Shown: positions 1 through 5,626 of the stretch, one piece after another | Position numbering within the stretch: the stretch's first letter is position 1 | How the letters are laid out: the number at the start of each line of letters is the position of its first letter | Assembly (NCBI GenBank): GCA_913031655.1 | Contig: CAJWFY010000103.1 | Coordinates: forward strand, 1 to 5,626 | Direction of reading: 5' to 3' | DNA from: an uncultured Flavobacteriaceae bacterium | GTDB taxonomy: Bacteria; Bacteroidota; Bacteroidia; Flavobacteriales; Flavobacteriaceae | DNA: 5,626 nt | The notes under the pieces: model-generated | Told to the model about the DNA's origin: nothing | Databases searched by the model: none | The model's input: the letters and a program-made list of their open reading frames with translations, nothing else | Made by a program: the position numbers and the translations under genes

Positions 1-986
1 TTTTCTAATTGATCGGACTCTTTTAAATAAGTTATAATTTTTTGAAGATTATCATCGATTGAAGCGGCACACCTTAAGAAATCTTTTACAAATTTTTGAT
101 AAGAATGAGATCTGATTTCTTTTTGATTTAACCCTTTTATTGAAAATGGCATCCCAGGATATTTTGTGTCCGAATTTTTATTTTTATTTTTTTGAAAGTC
201 TATCCATCTTTTAGTTAAGATTTCTAATTGTTGTCCGTCAAAACTTCTTCCACTTTTTGAGGGTAAAAAGTCATAGAGAGATTGTGGTTCAGGCAGGGTA
301 ATGTTTTCTAAAAAAGTATTGTAACGTTTTGGGTAATCAAACGGTTCGTGAGTTGCTTTAAAATGAGTCATTAAAAAAAAAGGGTCTTTTGATTTCCTTT
401 TCTTTAGCCAATCCAAAGAAGAATCTCCAATTAAATCAGATGAAAATCCAATCTCTTGAACCCCACCTTTATTCCCTTCATCCCAATTTTCCTTGGTTTT
501 AAAAACCGGATTATTGTATTTCCCTTGTCCGGGAAGAATTTTATAATAATCAAAACCGGAGGGCTCTTTTTTTAAATGCCACTTGCCTATTAAAGCTGTA
601 TCATACCCATTGTTTTTAAGGACTTTAGCAACATTTAAACTGTCTGGACTTAAATGATCTCCTAGGGTATAAACCCCATTTTGATGACTGTACTGCCCTG
701 TTAGAATAGAGGCTCTACTGGGAACACAAATAGAATTAGTACAAAACATATTGTTCAATACAGTTCCGTTGTTAGCTAAATATTCAATAGCATCATTTTT
801 AACATAGTTATCCAGTATTCCATCATAAATTCCCCAGGCTTGTGAGGTGTGGTCGTCAGCCATTATAAATAAAATATTAGGCCGGGTGCTATTGTTCTGA
901 TTTGAGCAAGAGTATAGTGTCGTTATAATAAACACCATTATAGTAAGGGCTCTAAAAGCTTTAATAAATTGATAAAACATAAACAT
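1..986 (-). CDS. S1-family sulfatase, lipoprotein, N-terminal part (runs off left edge)
   Basis: This frame stays open from the start at 986 to the left edge, giving about 328 residues of a probable 450-550 residue formylglycine-dependent sulfatase. Such enzymes hydrolyse sulfate esters, usually on glycans. Residues 1-26 form a hydrophobic signal ending in a lipobox-like LYSC with Cys27, so the protein is probably lipid-anchored outside the cytoplasm. The metal-binding start (PNILFIMADDH, residues 36-46) is followed by the sulfatase signature CVPSRASILTG, in which Cys87 would become formylglycine. GKWH (134-137), THEP (His213) and ASIDDN (about 308-313) are further active-site or core motifs. 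The DDHTSQA stretch recalls S1 subgroups that act on glycosaminoglycan or mucin sugars, but the subfamily cannot be assigned. A second in-frame ATG lies at 980; 986 was chosen for its A-rich upstream context, and the choice is uncertain. The gene is divergent from the DUF255 gene. The C-terminal substrate-specificity region is outside the window. Confidence 0.93.
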   Translation of the reverse strand, partial: MFMFYQFIKAFRALTIMVFIITTLYSCSNQNNSTRPNILFIMADDHTSQAWGIYDGILDNYVKNDAIEYLANNGTVLNNMFCTNSICVPSRASILTGQYSHQNGVYTLGDHLSPDSLNVAKVLKNNGYDTALIGKWHLKKEPSGFDYYKILPGQGKYNNPVFKTKENWDEGNKGGVQEIGFSSDLIGDSSLDWLKKRKSKDPFFLMTHFKATHEPFDYPKRYNTFLENITLPEPQSLYDFLPSKSGRSFDGQQLEILTKRWIDFQKNKNKNSDTKYPGMPFSIKGLNQKEIRSHSYQKFVKDFLRCAASIDDNLQKIITYLKESDQLE

Positions 987-1031
987 TGATATAATAAATA
1001 TTTAATTTAGAAAAAAATTATTTGATCTTAA
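987..1031. promoter_or_regulatory. Divergent intergenic gap between sulfatase and DUF255 gene
   Basis: These 45 bp separate two divergent starts and contain only four G or C bases. Any promoters for the two genes must overlap here or extend into the opposite coding region. No exact Bacteroidota -7 box (TAnnTTTG) is present. One-mismatch versions are TAATTTAG at 1003-1010 (plus) and TAATTTTT at 1020-1013 (minus), neither with a well-spaced -33 TTG. The decamer CTAAATTAAA on the minus strand (1010-1001) recurs upstream of the second sulfatase. No Shine-Dalgarno sequence is seen in either direction, as is usual in this phylum. That the gap carries promoter activity is inferred from layout only. 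Confidence 0.35.
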
Positions 1032-3131
1032 ATGAAATTGCCTAATATAAAATCTTTAACACTTTTTTTCCTTGGTTTTATTTTTTGCTCAAATAGCGCT
1101 TCATCTCAAGTCATGAAAAATAAATTAAGTCAAGAAAAGAGCCTTTACCTTAAACAGCACGCATCAAATCCTGTTAATTGGTTGCCATGGGGAGAAGAGG
1201 CCCTTAATTCAGCTCAAAAATCAGATAAACTATTAGTTATTAGTATTGGATACTCCTCCTGCCACTGGTGTCATGTGATGGAAGAAGAAAGTTTTGAAAA
1301 AGAAGATGTAGCTCAAGTAATGAATGAAAAGTATATAAACATCAAGGTTGATCGTGAAGAAAGACCAGATATTGATGAAATTTATATGAAAGCCCTTGTT
1401 CTAATGACTGGAAGTGGTGGGTGGCCTATGAATATTATTGCTCTTCCAGATGGAACACCTATATGGGGAGGCACTTATGTGCCAAAACTGCAGTGGGTCC
1501 AAGTACTTAACCAGGTAGATGAATTTTATAGAAGTAGAAAATCTGATGTTTTAGAGTATGCAAAAAATGTAAAGGAAGGGGTTAAAAAAGAAGCTCTAGT
1601 GAGACCCACAACAGAAAAAGAAGTTTACTCTAAAGATTTACAAAATGAATTAGCTGATAAAGCATTTAAGTATGTTGACAAGATAAATGGAGGGTTTGGA
1701 AATAGTCAAAAATTCCCGCTTCCTTCAATGCTCAACTTTTTTTTAAGATTCTCCACAGATAATGATAATATAGAAATAAAAGAGTTTATAAAAACTACAC
1801 TTTTTAAAATTGCACAAGGGGGAATTAACGACAGGCTGGAAGGAGGATTCCACCGATATACAGTAGACAATTTATGGCATATCCCACATTTTGAAAAAAT
1901 GTTATATGATAATGCTCAGTTATTAAGCGTATTTTCTAAAGGATACAAGGTCTTTAAAGAACCAAGATTTAAAGAAGAATTATATAATATATATGATTTT
2001 TTAGATTTAAAAATGTCAAGTCCAACCAATCTGATTTATTCAAGTATTTCAGCAGACACCAACTATAAGGACGGCTCAAAAGAAGAGGGAGATTTTTATG
2101 TATGGAAAAAAGAGGAACTTGAACAAGTTCTACAGCAAGATTACAATTGGGTTAGTAAATATTACAATATAAATGAGAAGGGATATTGGGAGAAACAAAA
2201 TTATGTGTTTATTCAAACAATATCAGACAAAGACTTTGCTTCTAGTCTTAATTTAAATTTGAATCAATTTAAAGAAAAATTAAAATCAGTAAATAAAAAA
2301 CTCTTTAATTATAGAGAAAAAAGAATCAACCCTATTACAGACACTAAAATAGTTTTTTCTTGGAATGCCTTAACTATAAGAGGCATGGTAGAAAGCTATA
2401 AAGCTACAGCAGATGAAATATTTTTAAATAAAGCTCTTTCTATTGAAAAAGCTTTGAGTGATAAAATGATTTCTGAGAACATTATTTTTCATTCTAATAG
2501 TTCTGATAATTTGGATCAAGTTCTCTTTTTTGAAGATTATAGCTATTATATAGATGCTTTAATTGGACTTTATGAGGCCACATTTAACGAACAATGGCTT
2601 ATTAAAGCAAATGATTTTGTGCAATTTAGTAATGAAGTTTTTTTAGAAAGCAACGGATACTTTAAGTTTTCAACTACCAAAGAAAACTTATATACAAATA
2701 CATTAATAAATTTAGATGATGGGGTGACTCCCTCAGCAAATTCAGTGATGAATTTCAATTTATTTAGATTAGGACACTACCTAGGGAACAAAGAATACAG
2801 TCAGCATTCTGAAAAAATGATTAATAACATAATTGAAAACATTAAAGAAAGGGTTACAGACCATCTTTTTTGGTTAGGGCTTTCACATAATTATTCGAAC
2901 AAATTCTATGAATTAGCTATTAGTGGAAACGATGCAAAACAAAAAGCGAAAGAATTAATGTTAAAGTATTTGCCGAATACTTTAACTGCTGCATCAAATG
3001 CTTCGTCTGAAATGTATTTATTAAAAGACAGGTATTTTGAAGATGAGACCTATATTTATGTTTGTGTTGACAACACCTGTAAGTTTCCAGTTACAACAAT
3101 TCAAGAAGCAGAAGCTCTACTTAATGATTAA
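1032..3131 (+). CDS. Exported YyaL/SPATA20-type protein (DUF255 thioredoxin-like plus six-hairpin glycosidase-like region)
   Basis: This complete 699-residue protein belongs to the COG1331/YyaL family (PF03190, Thioredox_DsbH), whose biochemical role is not established. Residues 1-26 are a basic then hydrophobic signal peptide ending near SASSQ, with probable signal peptidase I cleavage; Cys19 lacks a proper lipobox. The usual family N-terminus then begins (NKLSQEKSLYLKQHASNPVNW). The thioredoxin-like domain has the CHWCHVM motif (Cys77, Cys80), VDREERPDID (107-116) and GGWPMN (129-134). The alpha-helical toroid region shows GGFHRY (271-276), HIPHFEKMLYDN (283-294), FYVW (355-358), SWNAL (443-447), EDYSYYIDAL (501-510) and DDGVTPSANSV (562-572). 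The C-terminus keeps a Cys pair (Cys678, Cys683). Length matches full-length family members. An internal ATG at codon 28 (position 1113) would give a cytosolic form, but the preceding residues make a good signal peptide, so the first ATG is preferred. It is divergent from the left sulfatase, and its stop overlaps the converging regulator gene. Confidence 0.93.
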   Translation: MKLPNIKSLTLFFLGFIFCSNSASSQVMKNKLSQEKSLYLKQHASNPVNWLPWGEEALNSAQKSDKLLVISIGYSSCHWCHVMEEESFEKEDVAQVMNEKYINIKVDREERPDIDEIYMKALVLMTGSGGWPMNIIALPDGTPIWGGTYVPKLQWVQVLNQVDEFYRSRKSDVLEYAKNVKEGVKKEALVRPTTEKEVYSKDLQNELADKAFKYVDKINGGFGNSQKFPLPSMLNFFLRFSTDNDNIEIKEFIKTTLFKIAQGGINDRLEGGFHRYTVDNLWHIPHFEKMLYDNAQLLSVFSKGYKVFKEPRFKEELYNIYDFLDLKMSSPTNLIYSSISADTNYKDGSKEEGDFYVWKKEELEQVLQQDYNWVSKYYNINEKGYWEKQNYVFIQTISDKDFASSLNLNLNQFKEKLKSVNKKLFNYREKRINPITDTKIVFSWNALTIRGMVESYKATADEIFLNKALSIEKALSDKMISENIIFHSNSSDNLDQVLFFEDYSYYIDALIGLYEATFNEQWLIKANDFVQFSNEVFLESNGYFKFSTTKENLYTNTLINLDDGVTPSANSVMNFNLFRLGHYLGNKEYSQHSEKMINNIIENIKERVTDHLFWLGLSHNYSNKFYELAISGNDAKQKAKELMLKYLPNTLTAASNASSEMYLLKDRYFEDETYIYVCVDNTCKFPVTTIQEAEALLND

Positions 3132-3153
3132 AAATTGACTAATAGATTTTTAA
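3128..3153. repeat. A/T-only inverted repeat at the convergent gene junction
   Basis: TTAAAAAT at 3128-3135 and ATTTTTAA at 3146-3153 form a perfect 8-bp inverted repeat around a 10-base loop. It begins exactly at the overlapping stop codons of the DUF255 gene and the regulator gene and lies mostly within the last codons of the regulator. The stem has no G-C pair and neither strand shows a long T tract after it, so it would be a weak terminator at best. It may be chance in A/T-rich DNA. Confidence 0.3.
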
Positions 3154-3817
3154 AAGCTTCTTTGTAAATACCTCCTATTTTATAAGGATTTTTGTCTATA
3201 TAGGCAATACTTCCGTCTATTATATCAATCTTATTTATAGATGCAGTTGTTGATCTGTGAATTCTAATGAACTTAGATTTTGGAAGAGACTCTGTAAAGG
3301 AAGTTAGGGTTGTGTGAACTATAAAATTTTTGATTTTAGTAACAATTTTTATATAATCCTTTAAACTTTCAATTACTAGAATGTCATCATAATTTACTTT
3401 AACATTTAACTTATTTACTCTAACGAAAATGAAATCTAAATCATTAATAATCGGGATATTTGTTTTGATTTGCTCCAATACTTTATTTGCAGCTTTTTCA
3501 AATCGTAAAAATGGAATAGGTTTTATTAAATAGTCAACAACATTTAAATCATAGCTTTCTAGTGCATATTCAGAGTGAGCACTTGTAATAATAGTTTTTG
3601 GAGGATTTTCTAAACTTTTTAAAAAGCTTATTCCGTCAATAAAAGGCATATTAATATCAAGAAACATTAGGTCAACTTCACCTTTTTTAATAATTTCTAT
3701 AGAATCATTTGCATTGGAATAAGTGCCTAAACAGTTAATAAAATCTATTTTTTTTATAAAATTTTCAATTACTTTAATAGCAAGCGGTTCGTCGTCAAGA
3801 ATTATGCAATTAATCAT
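3128..3817 (-). CDS. LytTR-family response regulator
   Basis: This complete 229-residue protein is a LytR/AlgR-type transcription regulator. The receiver domain (about 1-118) has the acidic pocket DDE (8-10), the phospho-acceptor Asp54 in MFLDINMP, Thr78 in ITSA and Lys99 in LIKP. A linker leads to a LytTR DNA-binding domain (about 128-227), with VRVNKLNVKV, DDILVIESLKDYIKI and the characteristic FIRIHRST (183-190). The usual length for this family is 230-260 residues, so nothing is missing. Its ATG lies inside the 3' end of the kinase gene, with an 8-bp overlap (ATGATTAA) that suggests translational coupling and a shared transcript. The partner is almost certainly that kinase. At the other end the gene converges on the DUF255 gene with a 4-bp overlap. 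Its targets are unknown; autoregulation or control of the neighbouring sulfatases is inference. Confidence 0.95.
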   Translation of the reverse strand: MINCIILDDEPLAIKVIENFIKKIDFINCLGTYSNANDSIEIIKKGEVDLMFLDINMPFIDGISFLKSLENPPKTIITSAHSEYALESYDLNVVDYLIKPIPFLRFEKAANKVLEQIKTNIPIINDLDFIFVRVNKLNVKVNYDDILVIESLKDYIKIVTKIKNFIVHTTLTSFTESLPKSKFIRIHRSTTASINKIDIIDGSIAYIDKNPYKIGGIYKEAFKNLLVNF

Positions 3818-4892
3818 TTTTTAATTTAACTATTAGTTCAGCAATATATTTATTTTTTTCTTCAAATGTATTTAAACTAAAATTTTCTTTACCATAATTA
3901 ATTTCAAGTCTTTTTTTAATGTTTGCAAGTCCAATTCCTCCGACTTGTACTTTAATTGGTTTAGTTGATTTTGAGAAAGAATTCTCGACCTTAAAGTTAA
4001 TCTCAGAAGAATTTATTTTAAGATCAATAGTTATATAGCTATTTTTTTTTGAATTTCTAGCGCCATGCTTAAAGGCATTCTCCACAAGAGGAATTAAAAG
4101 TAAAGGCCTAATCATAGTTTTTTTCACCGCTCCTCTAATATTAAAAGATACTTTTAGCTCTTCATTGTATCGCAATTTCTCTATATCTATATAATCTTTA
4201 ATATGCTTAATTTCATTACTTAGACTTTGATATTCTTTTCCAGTTTCATAAAGAAAATACTTCATTAAATCTGACAGCTTAAGAATCAGATCTGGCGCCT
4301 TATCCGATTTATCAATCGTTAAAGAATATAAATTATTCAGAGTATTAAAAAAGAAATGTGGTTGAATCTGTGATCTTAGGTATTTAAGTTCGTTCTCTAA
4401 AAGAATTTTGTTAGTGTTCAATAAGAATTCTCTTTGTTTAGTCCAATCTATTACTAGTTTTATACAACTGACAAAGGAGATTACATATACTTCACCAAGA
4501 ACAGTTTGAATCAGATAACTAAATGTGATATTCGATGTTATTGCTGTATATTCAGGTAAGACATCTTCACTTAAAAAAGAGAATGTTAGTTGAAACTTTA
4601 AAAGAACAGCGACACTTAAGCTTAAAGTAATTAGACTGAAAAACTCAAAAACTTTCCCTTGAAATAATTTTGGCAAAAAAATAAATATAAAGAGATAACA
4701 AAGAGTTATGTGAATTGGAAACCCAATTAAATTAGATTTCAGTGAGTAAGCATAGTCCTGATAAAAAACTCCCCACCTAAGTACATTAAACGTAAAGTAA
4801 GTAAGCCAAAAATATATTTGAGTATTAATTTGAACAGAGGAAATCTTATTATATGTAGGGTAGGTAAATAATGTACTGTTATAAATATTCAT
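3810..4892 (-). CDS. LytS/YehU-type sensor histidine kinase, four predicted TM segments
   Basis: This complete 360-residue membrane histidine kinase is of the His_kinase (PF06580) type. About four hydrophobic segments (roughly 24-44, 54-75, 82-103 and 123-148) anchor it in the inner membrane with very short loops and no recognisable extracytoplasmic sensor domain. A basic, helical linker (150-172) leads to the phospho-acceptor motif QIQPHFFFNTLNNLYSL, with His179 the likely phosphorylated residue. The ATP-binding part shows the N box (LLLIPLVENAFKHG, about 264-277) and the G box (GGIGLANIKKRL, 318-329). It phosphorylates the LytTR regulator encoded just downstream, whose start lies inside this gene. 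The ATG at 4892 is the only plausible start because no other Met precedes the first TM segment. The gene is divergent from the second sulfatase. The signal is unknown; with so little exposed sequence, sensing within the membrane is possible. Confidence 0.94.
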   Translation of the reverse strand: MNIYNSTLFTYPTYNKISSVQINTQIYFWLTYFTFNVLRWGVFYQDYAYSLKSNLIGFPIHITLCYLFIFIFLPKLFQGKVFEFFSLITLSLSVAVLLKFQLTFSFLSEDVLPEYTAITSNITFSYLIQTVLGEVYVISFVSCIKLVIDWTKQREFLLNTNKILLENELKYLRSQIQPHFFFNTLNNLYSLTIDKSDKAPDLILKLSDLMKYFLYETGKEYQSLSNEIKHIKDYIDIEKLRYNEELKVSFNIRGAVKKTMIRPLLLIPLVENAFKHGARNSKKNSYITIDLKINSSEINFKVENSFSKSTKPIKVQVGGIGLANIKKRLEINYGKENFSLNTFEEKNKYIAELIVKLKND

Positions 4893-5009
4893 ATTAACTT
4901 ATCTATGGTTTCGGTAGTTTTACAATAAAATTTTACAAGCTCATATAAAATTCTATGATTTTCATTTATTAATTACTAAATTAAAAAAATCAATCTTAAA
5001 TTATTGTTA
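4893..5009. promoter_or_regulatory. Divergent intergenic region between kinase operon and second sulfatase
   Basis: These 117 bp must hold the promoters of the two-component operon (minus) and the second sulfatase (plus). Visible elements are the palindrome TAAAATTTTA (4926-4935), a small dyad ATGA-TTT-TCAT (4955-4965) and the decamer CTAAATTAAA (4976-4985), 34 bases before the sulfatase ATG and also found upstream of the first sulfatase. TAGTTTTA (4915-4922) is one base off the TAnnTTTG -7 consensus but has no matching -33 element. No Shine-Dalgarno sequence precedes either start. The regulatory role is inferred from gene arrangement. Confidence 0.4.
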
Positions 5010-5626
5010 ATGAAGATATTTAAATTCAATTCTTTATTGCTAGGTGTGTTAGCGATGCTTTTTTTATCATGTCAAAGTAACCTTGAGAAAGGGACTCCAA
5101 ACATTGTATTTGTACTGACAGATGATTTAGGATTTGAAGATTTGAGCTCTTACGGCTCAAAAATAATAAACACCCCAAATTTAGATAAGTTAGCTAGTGA
5201 AGGCGCTTTATTAAACTCTTATTATTCACCTCAAGCGGTTTGTTCTGCATCTAGAGCTGCAATATTAACAGGGAGTTATCCAAATAGAATTGGATTTAGC
5301 GGAGCTTTGGGGCCTAATTCAAAAAAAGGGATCAATTCAAATGAACTATTGATTTCAGAAATGTTAAAAGATAAGGGTTATAAAACAGCTGCTTATGGAA
5401 AATGGCATCTTGGAGATAACAAAAAATTCTTGCCAACAAGGCACGGGTTTGATGATTTTTATGGAATATTATATTCAAATGATATGTGGCCATTTCATGC
5501 AGAATACCCTGATAGCTATCCTGATTTAATGCTCTATGACAAGGAAAATCCCATAAAAGTATTAGAAGATCAATCAAATTTAACTAAAGAGTTGACTTTG
5601 AAAAGTGTGGAGTTTATTGAAAAAAA
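5010..5626 (+). CDS. Arylsulfatase A-like S1 sulfatase, lipoprotein, N-terminal part (runs off right edge)
   Basis: An ATG at 5010 opens a frame that continues to the right edge, giving 205 residues of a probable 450-500 residue sulfatase. Residues 1-20 form a lipoprotein signal ending in LFLSC with Cys21. The core follows in order: PNIVFVLTDDLGFEDLSSYG (30-49, metal-binding Asp38 and Asp39), NTPNLDKLASEGA (54-66), and the formylglycine motif VCSASRAAILTG, in which Cys78 would be converted. Next come YPNRIG (90-95), GKWHLG (130-135), FLPTRHGFDDFYG (140-152) and SNDMWPFH (156-163). The CSASR form has Ala in place of the usual Pro, which is an accepted variant. The FLPTRHGFD and SNDMWP stretches are typical of arylsulfatase A-like S1 enzymes of Bacteroidota and Planctomycetota. 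It clearly belongs to a different subgroup from the left sulfatase. Substrate cannot be named. It is divergent from the kinase operon. Confidence 0.94.
   Translation, partial: MKIFKFNSLLLGVLAMLFLSCQSNLEKGTPNIVFVLTDDLGFEDLSSYGSKIINTPNLDKLASEGALLNSYYSPQAVCSASRAAILTGSYPNRIGFSGALGPNSKKGINSNELLISEMLKDKGYKTAAYGKWHLGDNKKFLPTRHGFDDFYGILYSNDMWPFHAEYPDSYPDLMLYDKENPIKVLEDQSNLTKELTLKSVEFIEK

Noticed and set aside
1013..1024. Bacteroidota -7 boxes (TAATTTTT on minus, ATTATTTG on plus)
   Set aside because: Both deviate from TAnnTTTG, lack a spaced -33 TTG, and the plus-strand one lies only seven bases before the ATG.
1113..1115. Internal ATG as the true start of the DUF255 protein (cytosolic form)
   Set aside because: The preceding 27 codons encode a convincing signal peptide with basic N-terminus, hydrophobic core and polar end; only mapped protein N-termini could overturn this.
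2570..2758. 62-codon minus-strand open frame inside the DUF255 gene
   Set aside because: It lies fully within a well-conserved part of the DUF255 protein on the other strand, and its translation shows no recognisable motif.
3128..3153. Bidirectional intrinsic terminator at the convergent junction
   Set aside because: The stem is perfect but contains only A-T pairs and is not followed by a T tract on either strand, so it is listed only as an inverted repeat.
4904..4922. Possible LytTR binding repeats TATGGTTT and GGTAGTTT
   Set aside because: Only the first roughly fits the known LytTR half-site pattern, and the two are 9 bp apart rather than the usual two helical turns.
4926..4935. Palindrome TAAAATTTTA as an operator
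   Set aside because: A 10-bp A/T palindrome is expected often in DNA of this composition, and no second copy lies near the other genes.
5332..5577. 81-codon minus-strand open frame inside the right sulfatase
   Set aside because: It is antisense to conserved sulfatase motifs including GKWHLG and FLPTRHGFD, and its translation resembles nothing known.

Overview
The window looks like a piece of a Bacteroidota genome, most likely a marine or particle-associated member of Flavobacteriia. The evidence is strong AT-richness (roughly 70% by eye), absence of Shine-Dalgarno-like sequences before every start, Bacteroidota-style lipoprotein signal peptides on the sulfatases, and a paired LytS-like kinase and LytTR response regulator. 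The genus cannot be read from the sequence. There is no RNA gene, mobile element, CRISPR array or transposase.

Layout: (1) positions 1-986, minus strand: the N-terminal part of an S1-family sulfatase lipoprotein with a CVPSR formylglycine motif, cut off by the window edge. (2) 987-1031: a 45-bp, almost pure A/T divergent intergenic gap. (3) 1032-3131, plus strand: a complete 699-residue YyaL/SPATA20-type protein (DUF255, Thioredox_DsbH, plus a six-hairpin glycosidase-like region) with an added export signal. (4) 3128-3817 and 3810-4892, minus strand: a two-gene operon, kinase first, encoding a four-TM LytS/YehU-type sensor histidine kinase and a LytTR response regulator, overlapping by 8 bp. 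(5) 4893-5009: a 117-bp divergent intergenic region. (6) 5010-5626, plus strand: the N-terminal part of a second, different sulfatase lipoprotein with a CSASR motif, cut off by the right edge.

How the genes may work together (inference): two exported sulfatases of different subgroups suggest desulfation of an algal or animal sulfated glycan. The exported DUF255 protein lies beside one sulfatase and shares its divergent promoter gap. It could be a redox or folding partner, or a carbohydrate-related enzyme, but the family has no settled biochemical role. The two-component system lies between the sulfatases and is divergent from the second one, so it could control the locus, though no binding site is convincing. 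No SusC/SusD pair, glycoside hydrolase or sulfatase-maturating enzyme is visible in the window.

Most notable points: the exported DUF255 protein enclosed by sulfatases, the LytTR system in a sulfatase locus, a convergent gene pair whose two stop codons share one TTAA palindrome, and an A/T decamer shared upstream of both sulfatase starts. No clearly new system is demonstrated here.
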